This document shows, piece by piece, positions 1 to 10,600 of a stretch of DNA of 64,000 nucleotides. The notes under the pieces were generated by a model. It was given only the letters and a program-made list of their open reading frames with translations. It made no database searches and was not told the origin of the DNA. Both the position numbers and the translations under genes were made by a program. Origin of the DNA: Cydia pomonella (taxonomy: Eukaryota > Arthropoda > Insecta > Lepidoptera > Tortricidae); the NCBI RefSeq assembly GCF_033807575.1, contig NC_084708.1, forward strand, positions 496,001-560,000, in the 5' to 3' direction. Every line of letters starts with the position of its first letter. The stretch's first letter is position 1.

Positions 1-827
1 TTTTAAAAACAAATATATGTATATTGCACAACGAATTCAATGAAATCTCACAGCTAACACCATAGTAGGCAACGAAGATCGTTATAAAAAATGTGGTCTT
101 GTGCCGAAGTGTTCGGCAACTAGACCGAGGTGTGGACGCTACCACGCACAAATAAAGAATGAAGAGCGCAGCGGTCGCCGCACGCAGGTAACCAGTAAGC
201 GGAAGTGGGCGGAAATTGGTTTTCACAGTTTTAATCAAAATAGTTACTCTTAAATGTGTGCGATGCTATCTGTACAATAGGGAAACTACATGGTTAATAT
301 AAAATTATATCTGAAAAATGAAGTGACGAAATATAAACTAAACTAAACTATTAGTCGGGTTTTTAAAATGAGATCTTGAACAAACACATCGACGGAACTC
401 TAGAAATATCACAGACAAAAGATAAAGTGATAACGTTATTTATTTGTTAAAGATTCCTTCTATTTCGATGTAATTTGGCTCATCAGGATAGCGGGGACGA
501 ATATTCTATGCTGATTTTCTAATCAAATAAAAATGCTAATATGATTTACAAAAATCCATTTCTTTCGTCTATTTCGCTTACACAGCTTCGAAAACTATCA
601 CACACAGGGTTCTCTAAGGTCGTACGCACTGGCCTTTTGCAACGAACGTTGTCCGGCCCAGCTGGGTTTCTGGCAAGAGTCTTTTCAGCTAAGGCTATGT
701 TTAACAAACCAGCGGAAAAAAATTCATCAATTCGATTTCGACACCCCAGGGGGCCCGTTTATAGAAAACACCAATCCAAATTTTAATAATGGCAACATAA
801 ACACTAGTACAATGGTGCTCTGAACAA
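1..827. other. GSAP intron sequence, no gene recognised
   Basis: This is AT-rich intron of the minus-strand GSAP gene. A plus-strand open frame at 541-786 (81 codons) resembles no protein I recognise and is probably repeat-derived. No further coding exon was found. Confidence 0.5.
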
Positions 828-828
828 T

Positions 829-1345
829 TTTTAGGGTTCCGTAGCCAAATGGCAAAAAACGGAACCCTTATAGATTCGTCATGTCCGTCTGTCTGTCCGA
901 TTCTGTCACAGCCACTTTTTTCCGAAACTATAAGAGCTGTACTGTTCAAACTTAGTAAGTGGATGTATTCTATGAACCGCATTAAGATTTTCACACAAAA
1001 ATAGAAAAAAAACAATAAATTTTGGGGGTTCCCCATACTTAGAACTGAAACTCAAAAAATCTTTTTTCATCAAACCCATACGTGTGGGGTATCTATGGAT
1101 AGGTCTTCAAAAATGATATTGAGGTTTCTAATATCATTTTTTTCTAAAATGAATAGTTTGCGCGAGAGACACTTCCAAAGTGGTAAAATGTGTGTCCCCC
1201 CCCCCCCCCCCCCCCCGTAACTTCTAAAATAAATAACAGAATGAAAAATCTAAAAAAAATATATGATATACATTGCCATGTAAACTTCCACCGAAAATTG
1301 GTTTGAACGAGATCTAGTAAGTAGGTACCACACACACACAGGGTG
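829..1345 (+). repeat. Lepidopteran GGGTTCCGTAGCC interspersed repeat, copy A
   Basis: The copy begins TTAGGGTTCCGTAGCC with a nearby inverted GGAACCC, followed by GTCCGTCTGTCTGTCCG. It includes a cytosine run at about 1197-1216. The same unit recurs at 16355-17402, 21473-21565 and 60923-61470; two copies keep a 3' end reading CGAGTCCGACTCGCACTTGG. No open frame is conserved. The class is undetermined. Confidence 0.8.
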
Positions 1346-1388
1346 TTCATCCCCACATCCTATAACCTAAACGGTCGCTTACTGTGCA

Positions 1389-1622
1389 GTTAAAGAGGAA
1401 TTTCCTCCCGCGGATGTTCCGGCTGTGGAATGAGCTCCCTGCCGAGGTTTTCCCGAGGGGCTATAGTATGGGGCTCTTCAACAAAGGAGTGTACAGGTTT
1501 TTAAAGGATCGGCAACGCGCATGTAACACCTCTGGAGTTGCAGGCGTCCATAGATTACGTTGACTGCTTACTATCAGGCGGACCGATTGCTTGTTTGCCA
1601 CCGACGTGGTATATAAAAAAAA
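1389..1622 (+). mobile_element. Non-LTR retrotransposon 3' end (truncated)
   Basis: The sequence has the signature tail CGGCAACGCGCATGTAAC ... CTTACTATCAGGCGGACCG ... TTTGCCACCGACGTGGTATA ending in A-rich sequence. Upstream it keeps a remnant of the RT C-terminus (FRLWNELPAE). Related tails lie at 10702-11055 (minus), 14297-14452 (minus), 18440-18620, 32816-32996 and 58810-59265. Confidence 0.75.
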
Positions 1623-2034
1623 TTGGCTAGGTCACTTAATCATATTGCTTCTCTGAACTGATCTCGCCAGAGCGCAGACTGTAGAAGCAGTCCAGTGTAG
1701 TAAATAAAGTCTAGTCACGGACAGGTCCTGGAATTTTTCCAGGCTACCTTAAGTTACAGAAAGCTAAGCTTTTATCTATTTTTCAATTTGGTCACTCTAT
1801 ATTATTTTGTGTCTTTTTCCTTCTTGTCTGTTACCTTTTGTGATTTTTCTCAATTGATGGTCTCATCGGAAGATCAGCGCTGGAAGCCACCAGCAACATG
1901 CTGAGATGAGGCCATTTCGTGGCACTTTATACTTCCTTTGTTTTTGTTATATCATGTAATTTAATGTGTCTTGTTTGTGTCTACAAATAAAAATTATTCT
2001 ATTCTAAGTATACAGCAAAAAAAAACACACATAC

Positions 2035-2199
2035 CTTATACAGATAATGATGCATGACGCACAGTACTCCTTTCGACCGGCAAGCTATACTCAAGTCTAG
2101 AGAACAGTCGTGGATGCGGAGAGGCACGGGGTCGTCCTCATAGGCGCCGCAGGCCGACGACGACGCGTGGAGGTGGGGGAGAGAAAGTGGGATATTCAG
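2035..2199 (-). CDS. GSAP: GSAP homologue, coding exon 5 (last one in window)
   Basis: A T-rich tract and CAG precede 2199; the donor is AAG|GTATGT at 2034. The 165-nt, phase-0 exon reads LNIPLSLPHLH...VPLRIHDCSLDLSIACRSKG...CVMHHYLYK. I see no further exon between 1 and 2034, so the gene continues off the left edge. Confidence 0.8.
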
Positions 2200-5100
2200 C
2201 TGGAAAAAAAAATGATATTATTCTCTGCGACCTTCGAGACAAATCTGCGATAAATTGGACACGAAAAATTTGTAGGCCTCAGTCTAAATAGTACCGGTAA
2301 TATTAATATACCCCTGGGTTTTGGATGCGGGAATAGCCGGGTCCACACAGAGTGAGCATACGCGCGAGGCAATTTCCTCACGCACAAAACGAGGCACGTC
2401 TACACTGACCGTTTTGTGCGTGAGGAGATTGCGTCGTGCGTATGCTCGCTCTGTGTGGACCCGGCTAATAATATACACTAGTCAAAAAAATAGGTAAAAT
2501 CCATGTAAAAACTACATCAATGTAAAAACTGAAAATATTGTAACATTTCTAAGAACATTTGGAGCTTACCTATGTGTATGTTAAGTTTGGTACCTATTAT
2601 ACAATAAAGTTATAAATACACGAAAATATTCCCAAAAATCTTCATCAAGTTGTAAACATAAAATTTCATCAAATAATCATATATTTTTATCAATTTGAGT
2701 GAGTTAAAATCGACCGTTCGCCGTGATGATACATACCACGGTCTCGTGAGGAAGATCAGCATGGAATTGCAGAGCGGACAGTGTCGGAGAGACGTCGCAC
2801 GGAGACTTGACTTCTTCTTCGGCGAAGCTCTGAGCGGGCGCGCGGTAGTGGATGTAGTACAGCACCTGGATATGATTCAAAGTAAACGTTTCATCATCAT
2901 ATCAGCCCTTTATCGCCCATTGCTGAGCATAGGCCTCTCTTCTAGTACGCCACTTGTCCCGGTCCTGAGCTAATCCTACCTAGAAGTGAGCCGCAATCTT
3001 CCAAATGTCGTCCACCCAACAAGCCAACGGACGCCAGGGGCTTCTTTCATCCGAAAGCAGCTACCACTCCGTTAGCATTTTCGTCCACCTGCCATCACTC
3101 TGCCTAGCAATATTTCCCGTCCAACTCCATTTTAGTTTAGTAATGACGCAACCCAGGTCTTGCACTTGGTGTGGCGACGGACCTCAACATTCCTGACTCC
3201 ATCTTGAAGCTTGATATCGAGCATGGTGCGCTCCATGGCTTTCTGTGCTACTCGGATTTTATGCACAGCCTTCTTGGTGAGCGTCCATGTCTCGGTATGT
3301 GTCCTGTCCACCATATAGGTCATGGTGGACAGGACACATTGATTGAAGAGGCGAGTTTTCAGGCATTGTGGCATGTTAGCAGGTTTCAGGATGACCGCTA
3401 ATTTATTAAATGCCGCCCAACCCAGCTGGATTCTCCTAAAGGTTTTCTTCTGCTGGTGTGTTTTCTATCGTTTTTTAAACGTTTAAAGAAATATAACCTC
3501 GCTATAAAGCCACTAGCTTCTTCCGCGGCTAGCTTCGTTGTGAACTGACGCCGTACTTGTGGTTGGACATGAAACTAATTTTTTTCGACGATAACATTTG
3601 ATGGTGTTGTTTCCATCACACTTCCTAGTAAAATATCTTACCACGGAAGTTATGGATGTTATAACTCTCGACTTCCGAGGGAGTTATAAGTTTTGTTTTT
3701 CACAATCCAAAATGTAGGCGTTTGTCTTTTAGTACACCTGCATGAAATAAAATCTTTTTCGAGTATAATGAAAAAGATAGAAAATTACTTGTACATAAAT
3801 ACGAGTAAGATAAATGGGCCTTGCGACTTGCCTGGTTGGTGGCGTCCCACTGCGCCCACGAGAACACCTTCACTACAGTCTCGGGCTCCGTGTACACGCC
3901 GTCGAAGCCCCAGCGCTCGCTGCCGTCCTCACACTCGTTCAAGAACAAAGGGCTCCGGTATACTTTGATATCTGAAGAAATAATAGTATGGTTACACACT
4001 TTAATTGATCCATTTCGGGTTCAAGCTAATTTGGATGTCAATACTGTCCAATGTAAAGTAAATAGTAAACCCTAATTGGCTCAACAATTAAAGTCCGTGG
4101 CTGAATGAATGAATTTATTTATTTGCAAGAGACATGGTAATACAGATGTTAATTAATATTCAATAAGTAGAGGTGCGCTCATATCTAGGCTAACAATACC
4201 GGCATGCAGACAATCTGTCCCTAAGTCTTATTTATTGCACCAATAAAAAGTTACAAAGGGAAGGCAATGAAGGCCTAGAATATAGTAAAATAGTTTGTAG
4301 TTTAAAAGCAAAAACAAATAAACCTTTTAAAACCCATAAAATGATAGAAAGATTAAACTTCATTGAATTTCAAATTGTCCTGGTAAGGAAAAAAATTTAA
4401 TTATCCTCAAACGACAGTTGAATAAGAAAAAGAGTGAAAAGTTTTGTGTTGTTCCCAACCTACATTGCATCTGCAAAGGGTTTAATGAAATAAAGTTTTT
4501 TTTTTGAAGATTATCTTGACATTCACCAATGTAGCTGTTTGAGACTTTTAGTAAACACAAATCAAGTAATCTTTAAAAACGTCATTAAGCGTTAAGGCAA
4601 AACATTTACGGTAAGTATATGACGACATTGGCGGATAACCAGCTATCCGATATCGATAAGTATCTTGTCAGCAATAGACAGTCTTGAACATACCTATAAA
4701 ATTGTTTACCACAAATGATTTGTGCTTAACTAATGTAATTTATGTGTGGGAAATATTCTTCAAGGTAATTAATGTTAAGTGACATGCAATTATCTAATTA
4801 ACAACATTTAAATTATTACAGAATACAAAAGCAAGTTTCTATTGTTTGTCTTTCAATAGACGTGTATTTTATACAAAAAATGATGCAAGCTTGAGCATAA
4901 GATAATAAATTATACAAATGTTAACTTGCCTACAAATAATCAATAAAATTCTCACATTCTAATCATATAATTCTAATAGAATGAATATATGAGATGCAAA
5001 CATACACATTTAGATGACAACAATTATGGGAAAATAATCTTAAACTCATCTAATGTAAAAAAAATGCAAGAAGTGCATATACAATTTTTATTGTGACACT

Positions 5101-5909
5101 AACAAATGTTATTAATTACACATAGTTTTATTGCTTTATTGGTTTCATAAAACTTTGTATTATAGTATAATGTTGGTTGGTAAATAAACATTAACTAAAA
5201 AAAATTGGCAGAAAGGTCAAAACATCTCAAGAATAAAACAAAGAATACTTACATTCCAAATGCTTAAATAGCAAGAATCTATCGTTCCTTATTCCAGGAC
5301 TATACTTATTGCTTTTTCCATATACATATTGCACCATAATCTGCTTTGTAGATCCTTCCTCAATCTCCTGCGGAGCTCTATCCTTGTCCGGCAGGAGACA
5401 TATCAAATATGGACAGTACAGGGGCTCCTTTATCTCAGAATCTTCAGTAGGCAGTTGTTTCACGGAATAAACGATCAGGCTGTGACTCGCGTTGACTGAA
5501 GCCTGAATAATGTTAAGTTTCTCCTCAAATGTGTGTAGAATGGCTAGAGATTTCGTTTTGTTGGTGTAGACACCAATGTTTAGCACTTCTTTGTCGTCCT
5601 TTGTCGAGACCCATGAGAGCACTTGCGAACCGTCTTCCTCTTGCCCGAGCAAGCGCCATTCTCGTGCGGTCACTTCTGAAAATATTAGCATTCAAAGAGA
5701 TAACAGATTGTGTGTTTGAAACAGTATTAAAGCTTAATGCATGTTATTGGTTTTTTCTTTAAAGGATATATAGAAGATCTGAGCACATTAGACCTGCACA
5801 AGACAATGAATATAAGAAGTAACAAGCTGTTTTATGCATCTTACAAACCTTCTTCACTTTGGCCTTGCAAAACACCGCAAAGTTTCACAGCGATATTTTG
5901 AACAGACAT
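2035..5909 (-). CDS. GSAP: Gamma-secretase-activating protein (GSAP/pigeon) homologue, 5' part of gene
   Basis: Five coding exons join in phase: 5909-5849, 5675-5253, 3971-3832, 2865-2737 and 2199-2035, giving 306 codons from the start ATG. The gene then leaves the window on the left. Similarity to the N-terminal half of animal GSAP/pigeon proteins is recognised by eye: a VYTNKTKSLAILHTFEEKL block, a FSWAQWD motif followed across an intron by VLYYIHY, and a segment with LRIHDCSLDLS and VMHHYLY. In vertebrates GSAP is described as a cytosolic modulator of gamma-secretase; the fly relative is called pigeon. No membrane segment or signal peptide is seen. The gene is divergent from cyclin E, 1.7 kb away. 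One intron uses a GC donor. Family assignment is fairly firm; function in this insect is inferred. Confidence 0.82.
2335..2466. repeat. Foldback MITE in GSAP intron 5
   Basis: The arms AGCCGGGTCCACACAGAG and CTCTGTGTGGACCCGGCT are perfect inverted repeats. The interior is also strongly palindromic (CCTCACGCACAAAACG against CGTTTTGTGCGTGAGG), so most of the 132 bp folds into one hairpin. It carries no coding sequence. Confidence 0.85.
2737..2865 (-). CDS. GSAP: GSAP homologue, coding exon 4
   Basis: The 129-nt, phase-0 exon runs between acceptor TATCCAG and donor GTATGT. It begins VLYYIHYRAP and ends LSALQFHADLPHETV. The hydrophobic LYYI start follows WAQWD directly in known GSAP proteins. 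Confidence 0.82.
2876..3400 (-). mobile_element. RTE-type LINE fragment, 5'-truncated
   Basis: The minus frame at 3374-3132 contains LKTRLFNQCVLSTMTYMVD ... ETWTLTKKAVHKIRVAQKAMERTML, the RT C-terminal region of RTE-clade elements, with a small internal duplication near TYMVDRTHTETW. The 3' end towards 2880 has the RTE-style CATAGGCCTATGCTCAGCA-like tail and ATGATGATG. Several disablements make it a dead copy. Confidence 0.75.
3832..3971 (-). CDS. GSAP: GSAP homologue, coding exon 3, with GC donor
   Basis: The acceptor TTTCTTCAG precedes 3971. The exon reads IKVYRSPLFLNE...VKVFSWAQWDATNQ and matches the conserved WAQWD block of the family. It ends CAG|GCAAGT at 3832/3831, a strong GC-AG donor, and 140 nt restores phase 0. 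The next exon continues with VLYYIHY as expected, which supports the GC donor over read-through into a downstream stop. Confidence 0.82.
4075..5252. other. GSAP intron 2, AT-rich, no gene
   Basis: This stretch is very AT-rich. It holds a short dispersed-repeat remnant at about 4105-4290 (GAATTTATTTATTTGCAAGAG) and otherwise nothing I recognise. A sequence related to 3660-3770 recurs near 31590-31700 in the cyclin E gene. Confidence 0.5.
5253..5675 (-). CDS. GSAP: GSAP homologue, coding exon 2
   Basis: The acceptor is TTTTCAG at 5676 and the donor GTAAGT at 5252. The 423-nt exon encodes the VTAREWRLLG to FLLFKHLE stretch, with the clearest resemblance to GSAP (NKTKSLAILHTFEEKL and QIMVQYVYG). 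It is an extended, probably beta-rich segment with no membrane helix. It ends one base into a codon completed by exon 3. Confidence 0.85.
5849..5909 (-). CDS. GSAP: GSAP homologue, coding exon 1
   Basis: The exon starts with ATG at 5909 and reads MSVQNIAVKLCGVLQGQSEE, then splits a codon after one base. The donor is AG|GTTTGT at 5848. No other ATG fits the frame of exon 2. The start is supported by phase and position rather than by recognised N-terminal homology. Confidence 0.75.
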
Positions 5910-6570
5910 TTTACTTCACTATCAACAAAAACAACACCTGTAATTCACATAACAACGCAATTTTACTATATCGCCACGTTATCAATAGTATAAATGCACA
6001 CCCTTATTGACTTTTCTCGCTCAATTTTCTATCAGCTGGCGCCCAGCTGTAGTTCAGAATGACATTAGCCGATTCAGGGCTACCAATACCGCATAACAAA
6101 GCACAGCTGCCAAGCCGTGGAGCTTGATGCGTCATTCAACCAATCAGAGCCTAGCATCAGAGTGTCGATGTCGTTCCATTTCAGAGCAGCAATTTCGTTT
6201 TGATGTGGTAAAAACTACAATCAGTAAAACAAGTTTAACTAATTGTTGAACTATTTAAGCATATAAATTATACCAATGTAAAATTTGACCAATTTAAAAT
6301 TTGATTAATGAAAATTTTAGAAATTATCTGTTTTTTTTCATATGTATTCAGTAAATTTAACCAAATTTAATAATTTTACTAAAGTTTTCAATATCTAACA
6401 TTATCCATTTAGTTAAAAGCTAACTAAAGACGGATACACTATTTTATTTTATCTAACACGATACATTCGTTGAACGGAACGCAAAGCCAAGCTGACGTCC
6501 GTTTTGAGAAGAAACAAACCTGAAGTTGGCCGTTAGTTGTCCTGCAGGGGTACCAGGGTTTACCGCGACA

Positions 6571-6584
6571 TTTTCGCGCGGAAA
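6571..6584. promoter_or_regulatory. Palindromic E2F-like site
   Basis: TTTTCGCGCGGAAA matches the E2F/DP consensus TTTSSCGC in both orientations. Cyclin E genes are established E2F targets in animals. Position upstream of cyclin E supports, but does not prove, function. Confidence 0.6.
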
Positions 6585-7112
6585 GCCGGGCGTTATTGAG
6601 CCGTGAAAACTGAAAAGTAACATGTAAATTTTGAAAATTAGCATAAGTGTATCGTTTTAGTTCATATATAGTGATATACACAAAGTTTGTGCAAAGAAAA
6701 CTCTCTAAAATTCGTGTATTTGTGTTCATAATTGAGACATCAATACTGATGCTCAAGGAAATTTTGTTCATTGCTATTTGGATTAATTTGTGAATGATCA
6801 GGTATTTTCTAATTCTATATTTTTCATGTCTAGGATATGGCCCTAATCGTGAAGTATTTAAAGGCGTTGAACATTTTATTGTTAGGTCCCAATTAGGTTA
6901 GAAACCTTTGGTGGGCGATAAGCCAAGCCAATACTGTCAACGGTTATTTGAGGTATATGAGGCTTTTATTTCGGTACTAATCGGTGTGATTTTTCATTAA
7001 ACGTGTGTCGGATTGTCAATGTAAAGTATCCGAGCTATTTTTATAAATTTCCTAAAGCGGATGGTTAGTGAATTGGCGAGTCCGCGACGTGTCCCAATGG
7101 CGCTGACCGTGC

Positions 7113-7125
7113 TTTTCGCGCGCGA
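7113..7125. promoter_or_regulatory. E2F-like site
   Basis: TTTTCGCGCGCGA, about 500 bp upstream of the cyclin E ATG, contains TTTCGCGC and sits in a CpG-rich stretch. It is the second such site in the divergent region. Confidence 0.55.
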
Positions 7126-7616
7126 TCGCGGCGGATTCGTGGCATTTTTTCAACCAGCTGATTGTTACATTTCCACATTTTTATGATCTCTAATGACTCT
7201 TTATGTAGTCCCGTTAATATAAAAAATAAAAATAGTGAAAAATATCGCTGGATTAGGTCCGAAAATACCCCTAGAAAAAAAAACTCCCGCCAAGCAGTAG
7301 GGGGCACGCTGTCGAAATGTCGGCCTAGATGATCACTTTAGCAGCTAATTTTTTCATGTTATTCGCTATAACACGCTTCTATAACACCAACTAAGTCTTT
7401 AGAAACCATTTTTCTCGTGATAATTTTAGAAATACGGTCTCTATTACGGTTGTCAACTGACATAACCCTATTTGCAAGTTGATCGTGACATGCGGTAATT
7501 TTGGGTCATTATCCTAGACTTTGATGCCTATAATGATAAAAATCATTACGTATGGTTAATGATGATTAATTTCTAGGCTGAGGGACTCGCGCAGCAGCTG
7601 ACCAGTCCCTCGCATC

Positions 7617-7630
7617 ATGGCGCAATCTGG
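7617..7630 (+). CDS. CycE: Cyclin E coding exon 1 (start)
   Basis: ATGGCGCAATCTGG encodes MAQSG with the codon split across the intron; the donor is GTGAGT at 7631. The context CATCATGG is a reasonable start context. Alternative first exons are known for insect cyclin E, so other starts may exist. Confidence 0.8.
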
Positions 7631-10600
7631 GTGAGTACCGGGGCCTCCGTACCTCGTAACAGTGGAGTCCTGACCTTGACTAAATGTGTTTGCTTAACAC
7701 TTGACGCATGTTCGCAGCTCCCCCGACGACTGCACTGAAAAACGGATGACCCTGAAACGGAAACGGAACTCTACTGACGATGAGGTACATATTACTCTGT
7801 TGCTTTACTTATAACATACTAGAAAGACCTATTTTACTTGAGTGAATGTTTTTAGGAGGTTGAGAACATGCCACCAATGAAGATAGCTCAGAAATTAGAA
7901 GAAGACTTAAGTGACCAAGCAGCCCATAATGTGGTTGTGGAATCAACATCTTCCAGTGATGAGGACACCCAGTTCGGGAACATTGAGCAGCCGAGGAGTG
8001 TGTTCACTGACTTGGAATACAATCCAGATAGTTTCCTAAGCCCACCGAGTATACCTGAACTGCCAAATTGTGTGCTGAGCCCTCTGGAGAATGTGGCCAG
8101 GGGCGACTCCACACCACACACTAACAAAAGACCTAGGTAAGAAACTAGACACATTAAACTATTTCTGCTGTTAGTTTTTAGGTTCATGACATAAATCTCT
8201 AAAGTACACTTAAACAAACTTTATTTAGAAGTGTTATGGTAAGTATAATCCCATTCTATGCATGTGGGACACCAAAACATCATTAATCCAAAGAATTAAT
8301 CACAAATATGCATTCAAAACAATATTTCTGACTATGTAACTGAACTTAACTAGTGATTTGTTTTCCTTATTGGCTTTGGAAGGAATTATAGCTTTTAAAA
8401 CAACTAGAATCTCATATGATTATTTGTATAAGAATGGTTTGATGTCTGATGGTCTTGATGCTCTGATTTTTAACTGATTGGGTACTTCTAGGCTTAGCTT
8501 ACCTAACTCACTACTCAGTCCAGCTGTTATGCAGAGACCGAGCTTGTTCTTAAGCTCATGTGTTCTAAGTAGATTATCTCTCTACTAATACTGTCTCTTG
8601 TTAGTCTCAAAAGAAAACAAAGATTAACCACAACACAGACCATAGGCAGTCTTATTGCTAGAGTGATCTCTGCCAGACAACCTACCATTTACACTTTTAT
8701 GAAATGGTCTCAGATTCTGATAAGTAGAGGTCTAATCATTAAAAAGCAATCTCTTCCAGACAAGATACCACTTATCACATTGTGAATCCGCAAATGGTTA
8801 CTGATTACTGATGAATTGATTCAAGTCCATTTCTGTCTGCCTGCTCTGTCGTGTCAATCTCATGTGTTTACTTTCAATGTGACATGATCAAAATTTACTG
8901 AATCACCCAACAGTCAGATCAGATCTAGTCATAGCACATCATTTCTCGCTGAAGAAGATCTGTCAATTATTTTGTGTGAATGTTTTTTACTGTTAATGTA
9001 GGACACAAGATACAGCACACACCAACATACATACTATGTATTGAGGGTTGTCCTGGATATAGTTAGATAAAGAAGCATAGCATGATAGACCTCTGATAAA
9101 GAAGCAAGTCTTTTGGAGTAGACCTGATGATCTGGTGGAATCTGATCAACACTTTGAATGCCATCAACCCTGAAAGGTGTTGAGTTGTGCATATTTCGCC
9201 AAAAACGCTTATGTAGACGTATTTAATGTATACAGTTAATAACCTTGATGATCGAATGAGGTTTGTATTTGCCAATAATTTGGCGTGAGCATGACACTTG
9301 ATTGTAATAAAGGTTACTGTAGTTTGCACCTGTATTTAAAGAGAGCTATGTCAACATTTGCAACTATTCAAGTCAAATCTTGCCTCTGTTTATTTAATAT
9401 CATTTTTTTTTATACTTAGGTCTGACATTTCTATGTATGGTCAGGTAAAAGTGCATTTTCCTAGTCTTATAAATCGGATATATAAAAATTATTAAATATA
9501 ATTAACAAAAAAATTCTGCCTCAAATGGAACATACATACCTATAAATGTAGCATGCATTGCCTAGGGATGAAAATTCCGGAGATGATTTTTCGGGAATTT
9601 TAAGCAAATTTAGTTTTTTTTTTCCTGTTTTATTCAGAAAAATTAAATACGCAATGCCGTTAATGAGTGATGACAGTGTCAAATATATAAAATGCCAGAA
9701 ACTAACACATTAGACGTGCAACCTTAACCTTCCTGTTTAAATTCATATGAAAAAATACAGAAGATTAAAAAAAACTTGTTTTTTCAGCTTTATTCGTTTT
9801 TTTCGGAAGTATTGTAACCGAAAATTTTTTTTTTCGAAAGAAACATGAAAAATGCGAGTCATTTTTTCCGGGTTTTTTCAACGCCAGTATTGCCGGATCC
9901 TTATTCTCATTTTGGGTACACTGTATTGAAATTCGAAATTTCGAGTTAAAATTCAGGGCACGAAAAAAATTAAGGTGTATTCGGGTAATTTCGGATATCA
10001 TTTAAAAATCAGTCATTCCGTTGTAATAAGAGTCCCTTTTCGGTAATTATCCGCCCCTCTTTTAGTGTTTTTTACTTTCGTGACTATCCGAATACACCTT
10101 ATTTATAAAATAGTATTCTGTCACTATCTCAAATCGAGTTTCCCAATTTTCATGGGCATGTCCTTATTCCGTAGCTAAATTCGGAGCGTCTGGTCAACCT
10201 ACAACATGGAGCTTTCCCAACACGCAGTCCTATCCTAACGTGCATGCTCGCCGTAATTAGGCCGCGTTACTTAGATAACGGCGCCATTACCCCACTTGTC
10301 TGTGACAGTTTAATATTTACAACACTGACCATTGGTAGACTTTATGTCGTTGAAATAAGGGCTACGGTATGTCAGGTGTTGACGATGGTAAATGAAACAC
10401 TAAGTCACTGAGCTTTGATAGATATTATGATATTCGCAATAAGGGTTACGAAACGTCAGTTAATAGAAATAGTGGTACTGTAACACTCGTACTCACAGTA
10501 ACATGACTGATGTACCGTTTGGAGTTTTCAAAACTGCGAATATTCCATGTGGAAAAAAAAAAGTGGCAAGTTGTGTTATTTTTGTAGGGGGATAGAAATT

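Larger units (their letters stand above)
5910..7616. promoter_or_regulatory. Shared divergent 5' region of GSAP and cyclin E
   Basis: This 1.7 kb lies between the two start codons. The stretch 6470-7330 is richer in CpG than its surroundings and contains both E2F-like sites listed separately. The cyclin E leader near 7577 follows TTTCTAG, so the coding ATG may lie in an internal exon with an untranslated exon upstream. Transcription starts cannot be placed from sequence alone. Confidence 0.55.

Noticed and set aside
541..786. 81-codon frame as a gene
   Set aside because: No recognisable domain, no splice context, inside a GSAP intron beside a repeat.
1197..1216. Cytosine run as a functional G-quadruplex site
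   Set aside because: It is a variable-length part of the GGGTTCCGTAGCC repeat, differing between copies; no evidence of function.
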